NCBI RefSeq assembly: GCF_040436345.1
Contig: NC_133238.1
Location: 6,078,150-6,142,149 of the forward strand
Length of the DNA: 64,000 nt
Direction of reading: 5' to 3'
Source: Pagrus major
Lineage: Eukaryota > Chordata > Actinopteri > Spariformes > Sparidae
In this document: positions 11,801 to 25,700 of the stretch, one piece after another
Layout of the letters: every line of letters begins with the position of its first letter
Position numbering within the stretch: position 1 is the first letter of the stretch
Notes under the pieces: model-generated
Told to the model about the DNA's origin: nothing
The model's database searches: none
The model's input: the letters and a program-made list of their open reading frames with translations, nothing else
Position numbers and translations under genes: made by a program

Positions 11801-14800
11801 AAATCTGGATGATTACATTGGTACCCATGAGCTGGACCACAACAACCAATGAGAGAGGCATCCCAGAGCAGCTGACGGTGCTGCCAGGCAATAGTAAACA
11901 TTGTAGCCCTTAGGAACAACGTTAGCTAGCATACTGCTGTTGAGAGAAATTTAAAATCTCACCTCCAGTTCTTACTTAGGAATAGAAAACTCGTCTTGAC
12001 TGCGTCTCACTACTCATTCAGACTTGTTTAAAATTCTGCTTTTGTTTTTTCTCACTGCAACTCGTTACTACAGCAAGTTGTTGCACCATGCTAGTCTCTA
12101 TTTTGTTTACATCTGCTTCCCCATGAGATCACGTGAGAGAGTTCAGACATGAGCGAGGGCTGCAACGAACAACTTTTTTGATAGTCAATTAATCTATAGA
12201 TTATTGAAACGAATAATTCACTATTCGGATTATGAATCACAAAATTACTCAATGGCTCTTATTTAGCTATCAGCTTTTAAATTTAGCTTGAGGTTGTTTT
12301 AGGCATGTGCTATCTAACAATAAAGACAATAAAGATGAATACTTCATTCAAAAATATCAGTGTCAGGCAAAAGAGTAACATTAAGGTTACTCTTAAGATT
12401 TTATTGCTTTATAGTTGGATATGCACCATGTTTGCGTTTGTTATCTAGTTCTTATAAATCTATGAGCTGTATTCACATGTCTGGTTTTATGAAGTATTAA
12501 ATGTGAGTGCATTCTTTAAAAATACACTTCACTTTTACATCCGAAGTGGTTTAGATAATTAGTTAAACTGTGGCACTATAATTACATGTTACATTACAGC
12601 CGAGTGTGGTTTGACAGACCACACTTGACCACACCTAGCTTGTGATGCTGGGTTTGGTCAGAGGTTTGAGAGACCTGTACCTTTCAACCTGTAGAGGCTA
12701 GAGCAGCAATATTTTCCTCCTTCCAAAATCTCATAAAAAATAATCTACTTGGCCAAGGGAACATTGTTGGCTATCCATCTATCCTGTCGATAACTTTTCA
12801 GTCAGAAAATGTGGAAGAGGGTATGGGAAATCTCATTAAATTCCCATTTGATTTAAACAGGGTTTTTTGAGATCAGATCAGCAGCATATGTTAAAGTAAT
12901 CTGATTTCCTGCCTCAACCTGGTTTCAGTCTTGTGTTCATGTAAACATAGTTGAACAATCTCGATCCTATATTAGTTTAGCCTCACAAATAGCAAAAATG
13001 TTTTAATCTTCATCCTCAAATTTATATTTCACTATTCTTGTTAGGTACTCAATAAGTGAAGGCATCCAAGTGGATTTCTTACTGAAGGAACCAATGGAGG
13101 GTAAAGGTTCAGGACCTTCATGCTCCGGCCTCAATCTGGTCGCACACCCACGGGCAAAAAGCAAAGTCTGGAAATACTTTGGCTTTGACACAGATGCAGA
13201 TGGCTGCATATTGCACTGGAAACGGATATACTGTCGCGTATGCATGAGTCAGATTGCTTACTCTGGAAACACCTCTAATCTGTCGTACCACCTTGAAAAG
13301 AACCACCCTGTAGAGTTCAGTGAGTTTGTGAAGAGCAACACAGATCAGATGCGCGAGGCATTTGCAACAGCATTCTCCAGGATAAAGAATGAGCCTTCAG
13401 GTCTACATGTTCAGCAGCAATCCCAGGACACAAACCTAAGGCAGAGTTTAGACTATGAAAACAGACGACACAATGATCTGACTGCTGCCATCATCAACTT
13501 CATCTGCGAGGGCTTGTACCCTGTATCTGTAGTTGAAGAGCCGACTTTCAAGACCTTAATGAGCACCGTTGATCCTGGGTACTGTCCACCGAGCAAAAGC
13601 GACCTGATAGTGAAAATGCTGCCTCAGATGTATTGCCGTACACGGGACATGGTCTTTAGTGAGCTTGCTGGGGTTGTGAACTGTGGTGTTACTACCGACC
13701 TTTGGCAAAGCCAAACCCAGAATAGAACATATATTTCACTCTCTATGCATTCAGTTAATTACAACAGTACAACTGGCTTCTCTATGACCAACAAGTGCCT
13801 TAAAACTTTTGAAGTACAAGAGGACAACACAGCCGAGAACATCACCAGAGCGATGTATGAAACCTTTGTTGAGTGGGGGATTACTCATAAAGTCAGTGGT
13901 GCCACCACAAATGGTTCAGTGGACATTGTCAAAGCATGCTCACTCCTAGATCTATCTGTGGAAATGCCTTGCCTTGGACACACCATCAACCGTGCAATGG
14001 ATGAAGCCTTCCAGCTGCCGCGAGTCGACGGCTTTTTGGGATGTTGCCGCAAAATTGTTGACCATTTCAGGGAACCTGCAATGTATCTGCTGAGGGAAAA
14101 ACAGAAGCAGCATGGCCTTGCCCAGTGTGCACTCATCACAGACAGGGGTAGGTCTTGGTTGGCCACGTTGGCAATGTTGCAAAGACTGAGGGAGCAACAG
14201 ATTGCTGTAACTGAAACACTGAGAGAGAGTTCCAGCAACCATCAGTTCACCTTTGATGGTCCTGACTGGGCCTTGTTGGAGGGCTTGGCTGAAGTCCTCC
14301 AGCCTTTTAAAGTTGTCGCTAACATGATAACTTCTTGCAGGTACCCAACCATTAGCATGGTTAGGCCTGTGCTTCATATGCTGTTGAACAACACCCTCAA
14401 GGTCAAGGAAGGGGACCTCAAAGAGATCAGCATGACCAAAGAGGTAATCTCGAAGGTCCTATCAAGCACCTATTCACACAATTCACAACTATCACAAGAA
14501 ATTTCCACATTCCTCAACATTGCTACCTTCCTGGATCCTCGGTACAAGAAGTTGCCCTTCCTGTCCACTCAGGAACGCTCCAAAGTTGAGAACAACATAA
14601 TCGAGGAGGCAAAAGCAATCCTTGAGAAGCAGATTGCAGAGCGACCATGCCTAGATGATTTCTCCTTGGTATCTGACGAGCCACCTAGCAAAAAGCAGAC
14701 ACCTCTAAGAGAATCCTCAGCGAGCTGTGTATCCCAGGATAACCCTTTGGCTGCTATATTTTGCCAGTCTGATGCAGACCAGAGCCAGGAGGAGCTTCAC

Positions 14801-16684
14801 GCACAAGTGTTAGAGGAGTTGAGCAACTACAAATCACAGCGAGTCCTAGGCCTGAATGAAGACCCTTTACTGTGGTGGTCAAGTCATGCACCCTTGTTCC
14901 CAACCCTCCCCAAGGTGCTCCAGAAGTATTGGTGTGTTCCCGCCATGAGTGTACCTTGTCATAGGCTGTTCAGCTCCTCTGGGACTGTTCTCTGTGGAAA
15001 AAGGAATCGCCTAGCTCCAGTTTTAGTAGATCAGCAGGTCTTCTTGTATGAGAACTCACGAAGCTACTATGAGCCTGAACCCTGTGAGGATGATTTGGAC
15101 AATGTTTGGGAAGGAAACTGTCTGGGTCAGCCACTTGAATGACTGTGTGCTTGAATATGCAAAAAGTCAAAAAATTTGGATGACTTTACTCCCTGCTGAT
15201 GCATTGAAAAATGTAATCAAGTGGTATCAGTTGTATGAAAATGTCTTGATCATACTATAATAATCTTTCTTTGACTTTTGGCCTTTAGTTAGTATGAAAA
15301 GGTTTTGGCCTATATTGCCTCACTGACATATTTTAAAATGCTTTTTTGCGTTTTTTCTCAGAGTGAGGTTATCAATCTCATGTCTGTGCATTGCAGTACA
15401 GAGCTAAAGCCAGGAGACATTTAGCCAAGCTAGTACAAAGAATGGAAGCAGGAAAAACTTCTTGCCTGTCCAACGATCAAGAAAAACATACATATCCAGA
15501 CCTTCAAAGCCAACTAGTTAACTTCCATTTGTTTAATATATAAACACAAATGAAACCAATTATTGAACTATTTTTGCTCGGCTCCAACACGTCACTCTAC
15601 ATAAAACCATGCATTGCTGTTTTTAGCAATGCTAGCAGTGCAGCCCTATGTCCAAACTGCATACATAGAATTGTAATTTAAAAGTATTAAATTGAAAACC
15701 ATTGATTTTTCTACAGATATACATGTTCACCAATTGAACGCCAGTTCTGATTTTTCTTCTAGTGGGCTGACATTTTGTTTTTCAGTGAAATGTCTCAACA
15801 ACTATTGGACAGATTGCTGTGAAATTTGCTTTAGACATTTATGGTGCCAAGAAGATGAATCCTAATGACATCATTGATCATCTGACTTTGCATCTAGTTC
15901 GATCATCAAGTCAAAGTTTGATTTTTCTTTTTCCTTTGTAGGGTTGTCGGATGTCTATCAGTTGGCATATTTGCTTGCATATTGGCATATGACGTTCACA
16001 GAGAGCATCATAACATCCCCATGCCGGTTTTAAAAGGACCTTTACCCAGGCACCACATGGCCGGACCTTAGCTTTGTTCAGCCTCAGAAGCTTGAAAACA
16101 AAAAAGTGAGTTATCCAGTTACTGTCAGCCATCGGCGATGGATGATGGCCTTGTCTATCAGACCGACCGTAATGCTTACTATTATTGAATATATTATGAG
16201 GGACGTTAGTCATCATCATGTGAGCATGTTAACTAGAGATAGACCGATATGGTTTTTTCAGGGCCGATACCGATACCGATTATTAGTAGTCAAGGAGGCC
16301 GATAACCGATATTTGGAGCCGATATTCATTTGCAGTAAAACGGAAAATATTGGCCTTGATGCAGTTACATTATGTCTTAAGTCTTGAACAGCAATATCCT
16401 GCTCCTCTCTACAAGAAACTGTCAAAGGCAGCTTCAGGACACACTTCATCTAACAATATGTCATTTTCTGCTGCTTGGGATCTCAATCAACACAAAGTAA
16501 AGTAAAATAACTTGGTAGTTAAACAGCCATTATTGCCCTACAGTTTTCTCTCAGAAGATGCTTTGCTGTCAGTTTCTGCAGCTTCTCATGTGGCTTACAC
16601 ACACTTCTTTATTTATTAACGTTTTCTTAATTCTCTAGCCATCCCCTCAACGTGCTTCCCTGCAATAAAACTAACTGAATTTTA

Positions 16685-16746
<62 letters not shown>

Positions 16747-19700
16747 CTTCTTACTTTGATCACTGACTATTTCCCTATCAATATTATCAGCAACCTTGTT
16801 TCAAGTGATTAAACCGTTAAAAACACTAAATAGCCTGCAGCATCTTCACTTTAATAATCAGTGTTTATCATAGGAACAGACAGCTGCCGCTAACGTATTG
16901 GGCCTCACAGTAACGTCAGTAGTTACTGTAGAGTTGTACAGTTTCGCTACAGTCTGCTGAGCGTCCAGAGCCAGAAGGAGGAAGCGGACCGGTGGGGCTA
17001 CCGGCGGGCTACGTTACTATCACGGACTATTTCCATATCGATATGATCAGCAACCTTGTTTCGAGTGATTAACAAGCACGTCTGGAGGGACTGCGAGCGG
17101 AGAGGAGAAAAAGTTTTGCCGAACGGAACCGGCGCTGTTCCTGGGGGCTCGGTTTCGAAGGTAAGTTAAGGCAGCAGACTCTCCTGAAATTGTAATAACC
17201 ATCCCAGTCCTCTACACTCAACAACTACGAGTAACATTACTGAGCCCATTAACGTTATATAAACATAAGCGGCAGCTCTGCTCGCTCGCGGTCCCTCCAG
17301 ACGTGCGTGTTAATCACTCGAAACAAGGTTGCTGATAATATCGATATGGAAATAGTCCGTGATAGTAGAAGTCTGTGTGTGTGAGAGAGAGAGTAAAAAC
17401 CTAATGAACTCAATTCAGTCCAGTTTTATTGCAGGGAAGCACGTTGAGGTGAAGGCTGATTAGCATTAGCGTAACGTTAGCCACCGGTCCGCTGGGCTCT
17501 ACACGCTCAGCAGACTGTAGCGAAACTCTACAGCTCACGTGAGCACTGTGCATGCACAGCTTTCACTGCTGATTGGCTGTTACCTGTGCGTGTAACCAGA
17601 GCGTGTAACCAATCAGATGGTGCTGTGGGTGGGACAATGCTGGAGACAGAGTAGTGACAGCAGACAGAGAGGCGCAGCTGCATCAGAGCCAAAATAACCC
17701 AGTTTTAAATTGATCTCTTATCAGCCGTCGGATTAAAAAAAAGGCCGATGCCGATATGCTTCAAAATGCCGAATATCGGCGCCGATAATCGGTCTATCCC
17801 TAATGTTAACACGTTGATGCTGGCAATTTATGAAATCACTGCAGTGCAAAAGTAAAGCCTAACAGAGCCGCTAGCATGGCTATAAGCTATCTGTCTTGTG
17901 ACATTTCTGGAAATAATACAAACTGACGTAATGTGTTTTTCTAGTTTGAGCAGAGCTAGGCTAGCTGTTTTTCCTTGCTTCCAGTCTTAATGCTGAGCTA
18001 GGCTAACTACAGCCTGACTTGTACTTAAAGCACAAAATTAGAATAAGTCAAAAATCTTCTCAATCTTCTCAGTCACGGAAAGAAAGAACTTCAAGTTGGA
18101 AGAGATGTATTAAAGCCTGTAAGTAAACTATACAAATAACTTCTTCATTTATTTAAATAAGAGAAATCCTTTAAATGCTATGGTGTACATCATATTTTTA
18201 CTTAAGCAGTCGTTAAAATCTGTACAGAAAATGTAGTTCATTGAAATAAACGTAACAGCAGAGATAGCCATAATATCTTCATATTGGATCCAACAAATGT
18301 GTAAACTAAAGGCAGTGTTGTGATTATAGAACAGTTATAATGTGTGTTGTCTCTATCTATGCCTCCTATAAACATCTACTCATTATGTTGTAAGCTCTGT
18401 TGTGTCTGTTTGACCTTTTCCGTTGCACTTTCAATTTTTCTTTTCAATGCTCTGTGAATCAACATTTTTGGTTTTGTTTGGGATGTGCTATATATGTAAA
18501 TACCTACTGTATATGGATATCACAGCATAACAATTAACGATCTCTAAAAATGTCATGCTCTGCCTTACACTGGCACATGAACTGTCATGTAAGAGAGCGT
18601 CATGAAAGTAAAAAATATGTTTTCAACATTTGCTGAGTCAAATATTTCCATTTTTATAGCGACACTGATGCACTTTTATAATTGTTCATCTTCCACAGGG
18701 ACAACAGTTTCAAATGTATTAGATGATTCTTGCCTTTTTCAAGATTAAGCCTTCCTGCCCTAACATAGTCCATAGGCATTTAGACTGCCCTGGACCCGTT
18801 GGATATCCATTCTGTCGCTGTAAAAGCTATGTGACAGAATCTTATCTGACACATGAACTGCTGCAAAGAAAACAAAGTCAAAGTCAGGAAGTGGATCAGT
18901 GGCTGAATCCCAATGTCTAGACTTCACTGCTCTTGTAGATTTGTGCTGTTTGCGGGAAGTCTAAGTGCTGATGTCTGTCCAAACCCACAATTCATCAAGC
19001 CCCCGCAAGGGCCCTCAAGCAGACTTTTTGCTGACTTTCAGAGTGTGCTTGGGGTGCGGACTTCACCGGGCTTCCCTGATTTAATTACTCTTGGGTCCTG
19101 GGATTCATGTGGAAGCAGCTTTGACACACAGATCAAGCCCCCCCTCATGGTAACGGTATTCCTCAACGACAGTGTTGTGGTGACTGGTTTAAATAGCCTT
19201 GTCTCATACCCTCGCAGAATTGACATGATGACAGTAAACGTGTCACAGTATGTACGACTGAAGTCCGCAAATGTTCAGCACGCAAAGTCCAGAGGATGGA
19301 CATTTAGATTCAGCCAATGAGACTAAGTGAACTGGCTGTGATGTCGCTACATTTAACCCTACATGTTACAGAAAAGAACACATTTATGTGGTTCCAAAAC
19401 AAGTGGAAATGGATTGCATATTGTTCTCATGTGGTCCCCTCTCTCCTCCTACACAGTCTTACCAAAGCAAAATGGAAGGGTTGCCATTGTGACTGGGGGT
19501 ACCAGAGGAATGGGTTTTGAGACAGCGAGACACCTGGCAAGCCTGGGCATGCATGTTGTCATAGGTAGGCTACTGTCCAATCATATGCCTGAAGCCAGAT
19601 TATATACTGTATACCCTGCTTCTCCCTCCAAATTAATACATCTGTCTGCAGTCAAGCTTTAAAGGAGCGATTTGTAAGATATGGTCAGAATTTTAGTTTA

Positions 19701-22700
19701 AAATATTCAGAAAAATGATCTTTCATTATCAACAGAGTGTGAAGAAACAACAGTGTTTATGTCATGTCAAACACGTCTATGTACTGTGTTGCAGAAATGT
19801 CTACTGAAGTTAGAATGCTAACCAGCTAGCCCTAGCCCATCCTTTCTCCTAATACCACTTTGTACCTCAAGAGTCTGATAGCCTCGTCGCTTCAGCTGGG
19901 AGATGTAAAAGTGGCGAGTTCTCTACTTAGTCTAATAAGTCAACCAAATAGACTAAAAAAATGTCAAGGATGGAAATATTTTTACACCGTCATAAACCAT
20001 CAAATAATAGAGTTACTAGCTGCATGGTGTATTGAGCTACTTGCTAACGGCAGGTTAGCGGTTCTAGAGCTACCTTCATATTCTGGCCATTTCTTACAAA
20101 TTACACCTTTAATTCACAATTTTCTCTCACCCTAATTGTTCACTGACAATAAATGAAGCAAATACTGTTAACAGAAGACACTTGTGTTGCTCCATAATTT
20201 TGTAAAATCCTGTTTTAATTTGAAGACTCACAACATAAGGGGCCCGAGATAGATTTGTAACCATCTGTGCTGTCCTGTTGTCACAACTATGTTTTGGGGG
20301 CTTTATGAGATTTTAGCTTCTAGATGCTCCTGATTGGTGTCTTATGTAAGCTAATGACTGAGCTTCACATTGGCTTTCAAAGTTGTGGTTTATTTCCAAA
20401 GATTGGACTCATGGTTGAGCTGGTGCACATTTTGTGGAGTGGCTAAAAGACCCACAAGTCACTTTGCACCTCAGCCCCAATCTGACCAAATTCTACTGAA
20501 CTGAATAAGGTGATGATCTTACATTCCAATCAAACAGCATGTTTGTGTTCTGTAGTCAACATGATTAAAATAATAAAGCTCAGATTGATTATTTTTATAA
20601 CGGGAAATAAGTTTGAAGGGATACACGAATGATTAGCACTGCTGTAAACAGAGATGTTAGGCAGTAGGATTACGTTAAAATGGATATCTACTGGAACATC
20701 TGCCCACCAAGCCTCTCTGATCTCCATCATCTCCAGCTGGGAACGAGAAAGAAGAAGGCAAAGCAGCTGTCCGGATGATTGAAGAAGAAGGCAGCAAGGG
20801 GAAAGGTAATCATCTGTCTGTCTCCATCGCTTTGTCTTTGGTCGTATCTGTCATTTTAGCATTTTTTTCAGCAGGTATAAAGTAGTCAGGTATAAAATGT
20901 GAAATGACACAACTGGTTCTGTAAGGTGAGTAACTGTCAATATAAATCTACTGGGGTAAAAAGTAAGAAAATTTAATATTTATATATATATACTCAGTGT
21001 ACATGTTCCAAATGACTACTTCCATTAATGAACTTTAGGCTCAAATACAATTTGGAGTACCATAGTACCATAAAATATAAATACATACAAGTACCCTAAA
21101 ATTGTACGTGTAGTTGTAGTTGTTGGATACATGGTAACACTTTATCATTAATAAATGGCAACTGTATAGTTATGTATAGTTATTACACTGTTAACAAACA
21201 ATGAAATATTGTGTAGTTCATCTATAAACTGACAACAGCACCAGGATGAACATGTCTTTCCAGAAGAATGTTGTGTGCGTCATTATAAATGAATATGAGA
21301 AACAACTCCAGGACATGACTGTAGACACAGAGGTTCATGTGTGTGAGTTAATGTGGCTGAACTTTAAATTTGGTTGTCCTAAAAAGATCTCAAATGAGCT
21401 TTGTGCTTTTGTTCTTCCCCTGAGGACTTCATGAACAGTCAGTCTGTGTCAGTAGAGATCTAACCTATTTTGTTTCATTTCGAAAACCAATTGTAAATTA
21501 CGGAGTTTGTCCAAAAGCGCACAATCTGAACCTGAGGGCCAACGTCGGCACAGCGCTGATGAAAGCAGCTTTTAATGGGACTGATGAAGGCAGCCAGCTG
21601 TTCATAACCTGACTGATGTAGAGAGAAGTGTCCTATAAATTGGAAAATCTTCCAGTCGAGTGAATTTCCTCCTAAACACAGGAGAGAGTGCTGCATGGAC
21701 AGGCCAGTGTAATGACAGCCATCATTATCATGCCATCTCCACACAGAGAGCTCTTTGTTTCAGTGCGACTGGGTGACAAACAGCACTAATTAGTCGAGTG
21801 ATTTAGTGGATTCTAAGTAGGCTTTTTAATGTCCGTCTGCAAACGGACATTCTGCAGCAAAACATCACTTCAAACCCTACTTTTACCCTCTCTTGTCAGG
21901 CATCCCAATTAGTGTGATGCACAATATTCTCCAATGGAGGAGTTTAATTGATTTAATAGGTGCTCGAGAGGTTAGGTCAGTAAAGTTACTCATGAATAAC
22001 ATGCCTGCAGTTGCTAGGAAATAAGCATGTACCAAGATTTAGAGAGAACATGCTCTAGTTTCAAAGCTGTTCAGAGCTTTAATCCCACATTCAGTGCAGA
22101 TTTACTATGCCAGTTTAACCCTCAATGTTCCCTTGAAGTCGAAATCAATATTTAAGTGTTTTTGTTCACATTTTGCTACATATCTCACCATTGGCCATAA
22201 AAAAAAAATCCTGTAGGTATTCTTCATGGTATTTCTAGAATTTACTGAAAAACAAGTAGCGAGAAAAAGTACCTGCATAAAACCCGTCTCTATAACTTGT
22301 ACAAAACACAACTTTATTCACTTATTTGGGTGAAAGTGGACTAGGGCCAAATGCACTAGGACCATTGACCCTATCCACACAGCGGCCATTTTGTTAGTGA
22401 ATCTGACAAATTGTTATAATTTCATCACTTACCAGTTGAGCAGCGACTGACAAGTTATTGCACAATGAAAATCTGGAAGGAAATTGGGCCATATTTTGAT
22501 GTAAAACAACATGCAGTATATGATAACCCATTAGCAACCAACTCCTAACTAACATTTCTGTTTGATTACATCCAGTGAGTTTCACTTCCAGGCTTAAAGA
22601 AATCTGTCCAAGATACGTGTTGAAATTTCAGAACTAATTCATCCTTCTCCTATCATATCCTGTAATATAAACAGTAATGTTATCTAGGATGTGAGGAAAA

Positions 22701-25700
22701 TGGAGTACAAAGGTGATTCATGGAGTTTCCTGATGGACAGATACCAGCTGCTTTACTGTTTAAGTAACTGCTAATTGCTGCTAAATGTAACATCTGTTAG
22801 GTAATTAGCTCAGTTAGCCGTGCAGCTAAGTTAGCAGTCCTATTTACCTTCTTAGCCCCGGGGTGCCAGGAGCCAAACCAGGCAAAGAAAACCACCTCAG
22901 TACTGTATTCCCTGTCTTCAGACTGCCTTTCTCTCATGCTGTCGTTCCAGCCCGGTCCAGTTGCGTTCACCTAGAGCTATAGAATATCCACAACAAGTCT
23001 CTCCTGTTCTTACAGGAAACATAGCACATAGCAAATAGCACTCCACTAGGCATTCAATGGGAACTTTAAAGGGGCAATATGTAATCATTTTAGTTGAACA
23101 CATTTGAAAATTAACTAACTTAACGTTATGACACGTCTATGTATTGCGTTACATAAATATCTACTGAAGTTAGTATGCTAACCAGCTAGCCCCGACCCAT
23201 CCCGGTCCAAAGCTCCTATGATTACAGTGTAAACACCAACAGTCCCCTGGTCCCCGAGCTCTCCGTCAGAACACTAGCTGCATGGCTAACTAAGTTGAGC
23301 AGCTAACGACAGCTAATAAATAGCTAGCCCCTATTTATTTTAAATATTAATTTGACAGGTGGCTAATTCTTACATATTGCACCTTTAATTCCCCTCAGCT
23401 CTTCAGAGACTCTGAACTTCTTTGATTTTACAGGTTAGAGACTACCTGGTGAAACCATAGCGAAGCATTTAGAAGCTAAATAACCAGATTTTTTATGGAT
23501 CGCTCCCATTTTCCTCAGAGTAGCATCAACACAATGAGTTTATTCCTTCATGGAGACATGACAGAAACCTCTTAAGTGTGTAGTGTGATGCTTAAAGCAA
23601 AAAGGTAATATTTGGAACTTCATGCACAATATTTGGTTCTGTATCATTTTCTGCATGAGGTGCAGGCATCTTTTTTGAACAAGAATACCTGATTAGTATG
23701 CTCTCTATACAGGCTTTCTCTGTCAGGCTCTCTGAAATCTGTGTTTTTTTCTGTTGACAGCTGAGTTTGTCTACGTGGACCTGACCTCAATGAAATCAGT
23801 GCGACAGTTTGTAAAGACGTTCAAGAACAAAGGCCTCCCCCTCCATGTTCTGGTTAACAACGGTAGGTTGCTGTGATTGTCTCTGTAAAGGCGTGAAAAG
23901 TCATACTGGCGTTACATTTTGAAAGTCTAGGTGTTTGTCAAACAGTTTTTAGGTCGAGTGATTGGACGTGCATTGTAGACTAAAAGCATACTTGTGTCTA
24001 ATGTCATCCCCTCATACAGCTGGCACCATGCTGGTTCCTGAGAGACAGACAGAGGACGGCTTCGAGTTCCACTTTGCGCTCAACTACCTCGGCCATTTCC
24101 TGCTGACCAACCTGCTGCTGGACCTGCTGAAGAGGTCAGGAAGACACGGCTGCTGCTCCAGGATCGTCAACATGTCCTCTGCTACACACTACGCAGGAGT
24201 GGTGGACCTGGATGATTTAAACAGGAGGTACGAGGAATAATTACAATCCTAAAACTCTCGATGTCACAAACACTTAACAGTCTATTTAAACCAGCTGCAG
24301 GGATTTAACGATCTGAAGAAGCTTTTCATACAGTATGAAGCAGCTACTGATAACTGATACAGTGAGAATCACTCATATTGATTTTACTGATAACTACTTT
24401 ACTGACATTCCCGCTTTAACCACATTAAACATAAATGTTTTAATGCTGATTTGAATGCCTCTTCTGGCTGCATGTTTCGTTTTTTAAATCTGATTTAAAA
24501 AATGACAATGAATGTACCTTTACCAAATAACTAATGTAAAACTAATGGCAGTCCCATCAGTCTCCACTGTACGTTGTTTTGTCATGCTAATTAGCAAATG
24601 TTAGCATCCTTATGTGCTAAACTAAGATGGTGAAAATCGTAAACATTATACCTGTTGAACATCATGCTAATTAGCAAATGTTAGCATCCTTATGTGCTAA
24701 ACTAAGATGGTGAAAATCGTAAACATTAAACCTGTTGAACATCATGCTAATTAGCAAATGTTAGCATCCTTATGTGCTAAACTAAGATGGTGAAAATCGT
24801 AAACATTATACCTGTTGAACATCACGCTAATTAGCAAATGTTAGCATTCTAATGTGCATGTTAGCATTGTCATTGTGAGCATGTTAGCATTTAGCTCAAA
24901 ACACCACTTATGTCTAAGTACAACCTCACAGAGCTGCTAGCAATGCTGTATAGCCTGGTTCTAGTTTAATCATAAAATCCCTTCCAGACGAGGGAACCAG
25001 GAGTGGGAAAACGCTAACTGATTTCTGGGTTTTAGGACCTCTATATTTATGGAAGTGCAAGTTTGAATGAAGAACGAATTCTTTACCTGGCTTTCATTCC
25101 TGACAGAGAGAAGAACGGTTTGAAACAACATTTTGGCCTTCATATCAAAATGAATACGTAAATAACATTTAAAAGAAGCACACAGTAATTGGAGAGTTAA
25201 CTAAATAACTGAAATATGAAAACTCCAAATAATTCAAACATTGAAAGACTTCAACTCATGACAAGTATTTCTAAAAATCTTGGCTATGGCGTGCCATTAG
25301 CTAACATCCTAAATCAGCATGAAACAAGATATAACGCTACATTCTGGTGTTTGTGGATAATAGATTTATTTCTTAATCATCCTAGTGTGCTATAAAAGAT
25401 TAAATTCTTTTATCTCCCAATCATTTTTACATGGTTTTTACACCGCATTGGCTAAGTGCAGACATCCATCCTCTGAAGTCATACTGTTGTCTAATGCAGC
25501 TGAATATGGTTCATTTATGGTTTTTCACAACAATATTCCCTCTCAGACAGCACAGAGAAGAATAAAGAGGAGTCTTTCCTCCAGGGCGTCACAGCGGTGC
25601 AGCTCAACTGCACTCCGAGATCTGATCGATAGCACTGTCTCATCATCAAGAGACCATGAGTGAATGTTGTCTCTGTTGAGTGTGTGGAACATTTTGAAGG

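Larger units (their letters stand above)
8926..13043 (+). other. dhrsx intron 1, part upstream of zbed1
   Basis: Intronic, AT-rich DNA with no coding sequence that I can support. It contains diverged dispersed repeats: a pair of related segments at about 9600-9815 and 11190-11432, a MITE-like block at about 10715-11035, and another repeat end at about 12155-12245 built around GATTAAT/ATTAATC motifs. Confidence 0.6.
15775..17900 (+). repeat. Old dispersed fish repeat, split by a younger transposon
   Basis: The left arm is 15775-16233 and the right arm 17811-17900. Joining the flanks of the 16234-17802 insertion restores a GTGAGCATGTTA... sequence that continues into a segment ending in CTAACAGAGCCGCTAGCATGG. 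The same order of blocks is seen in the related copy at 24540-24965 (GTGAGCATGTTAGCATT, then CTCACAGAGCTGCTAGCA). No protein is encoded. The superfamily is unknown to me. Confidence 0.65.
17811..19456 (+). other. dhrsx intron 1, 3' part
   Basis: Noncoding. It contains the right arm of the split repeat (to about 17900), a segment at about 17940-18020 (GCTAGGCTAGCTGTTTTTCC...) that recurs at 56165-56250, and a MITE at 18901-19315. The rest is AT-rich unique-looking DNA. The dhrsx exon 2 acceptor (CTACACAG) closes the interval. Confidence 0.55.

Noticed and set aside
13885..14377. Antisense frames of 117 and 141 codons over zbed1
   Set aside because: They are shadows of the zbed1 coding strand, with no domain or start context of their own.
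18913..19320. 135-codon frame in dhrsx intron 1
   Set aside because: It lies across a MITE with terminal inverted repeats, has no domain and ends beyond the element.
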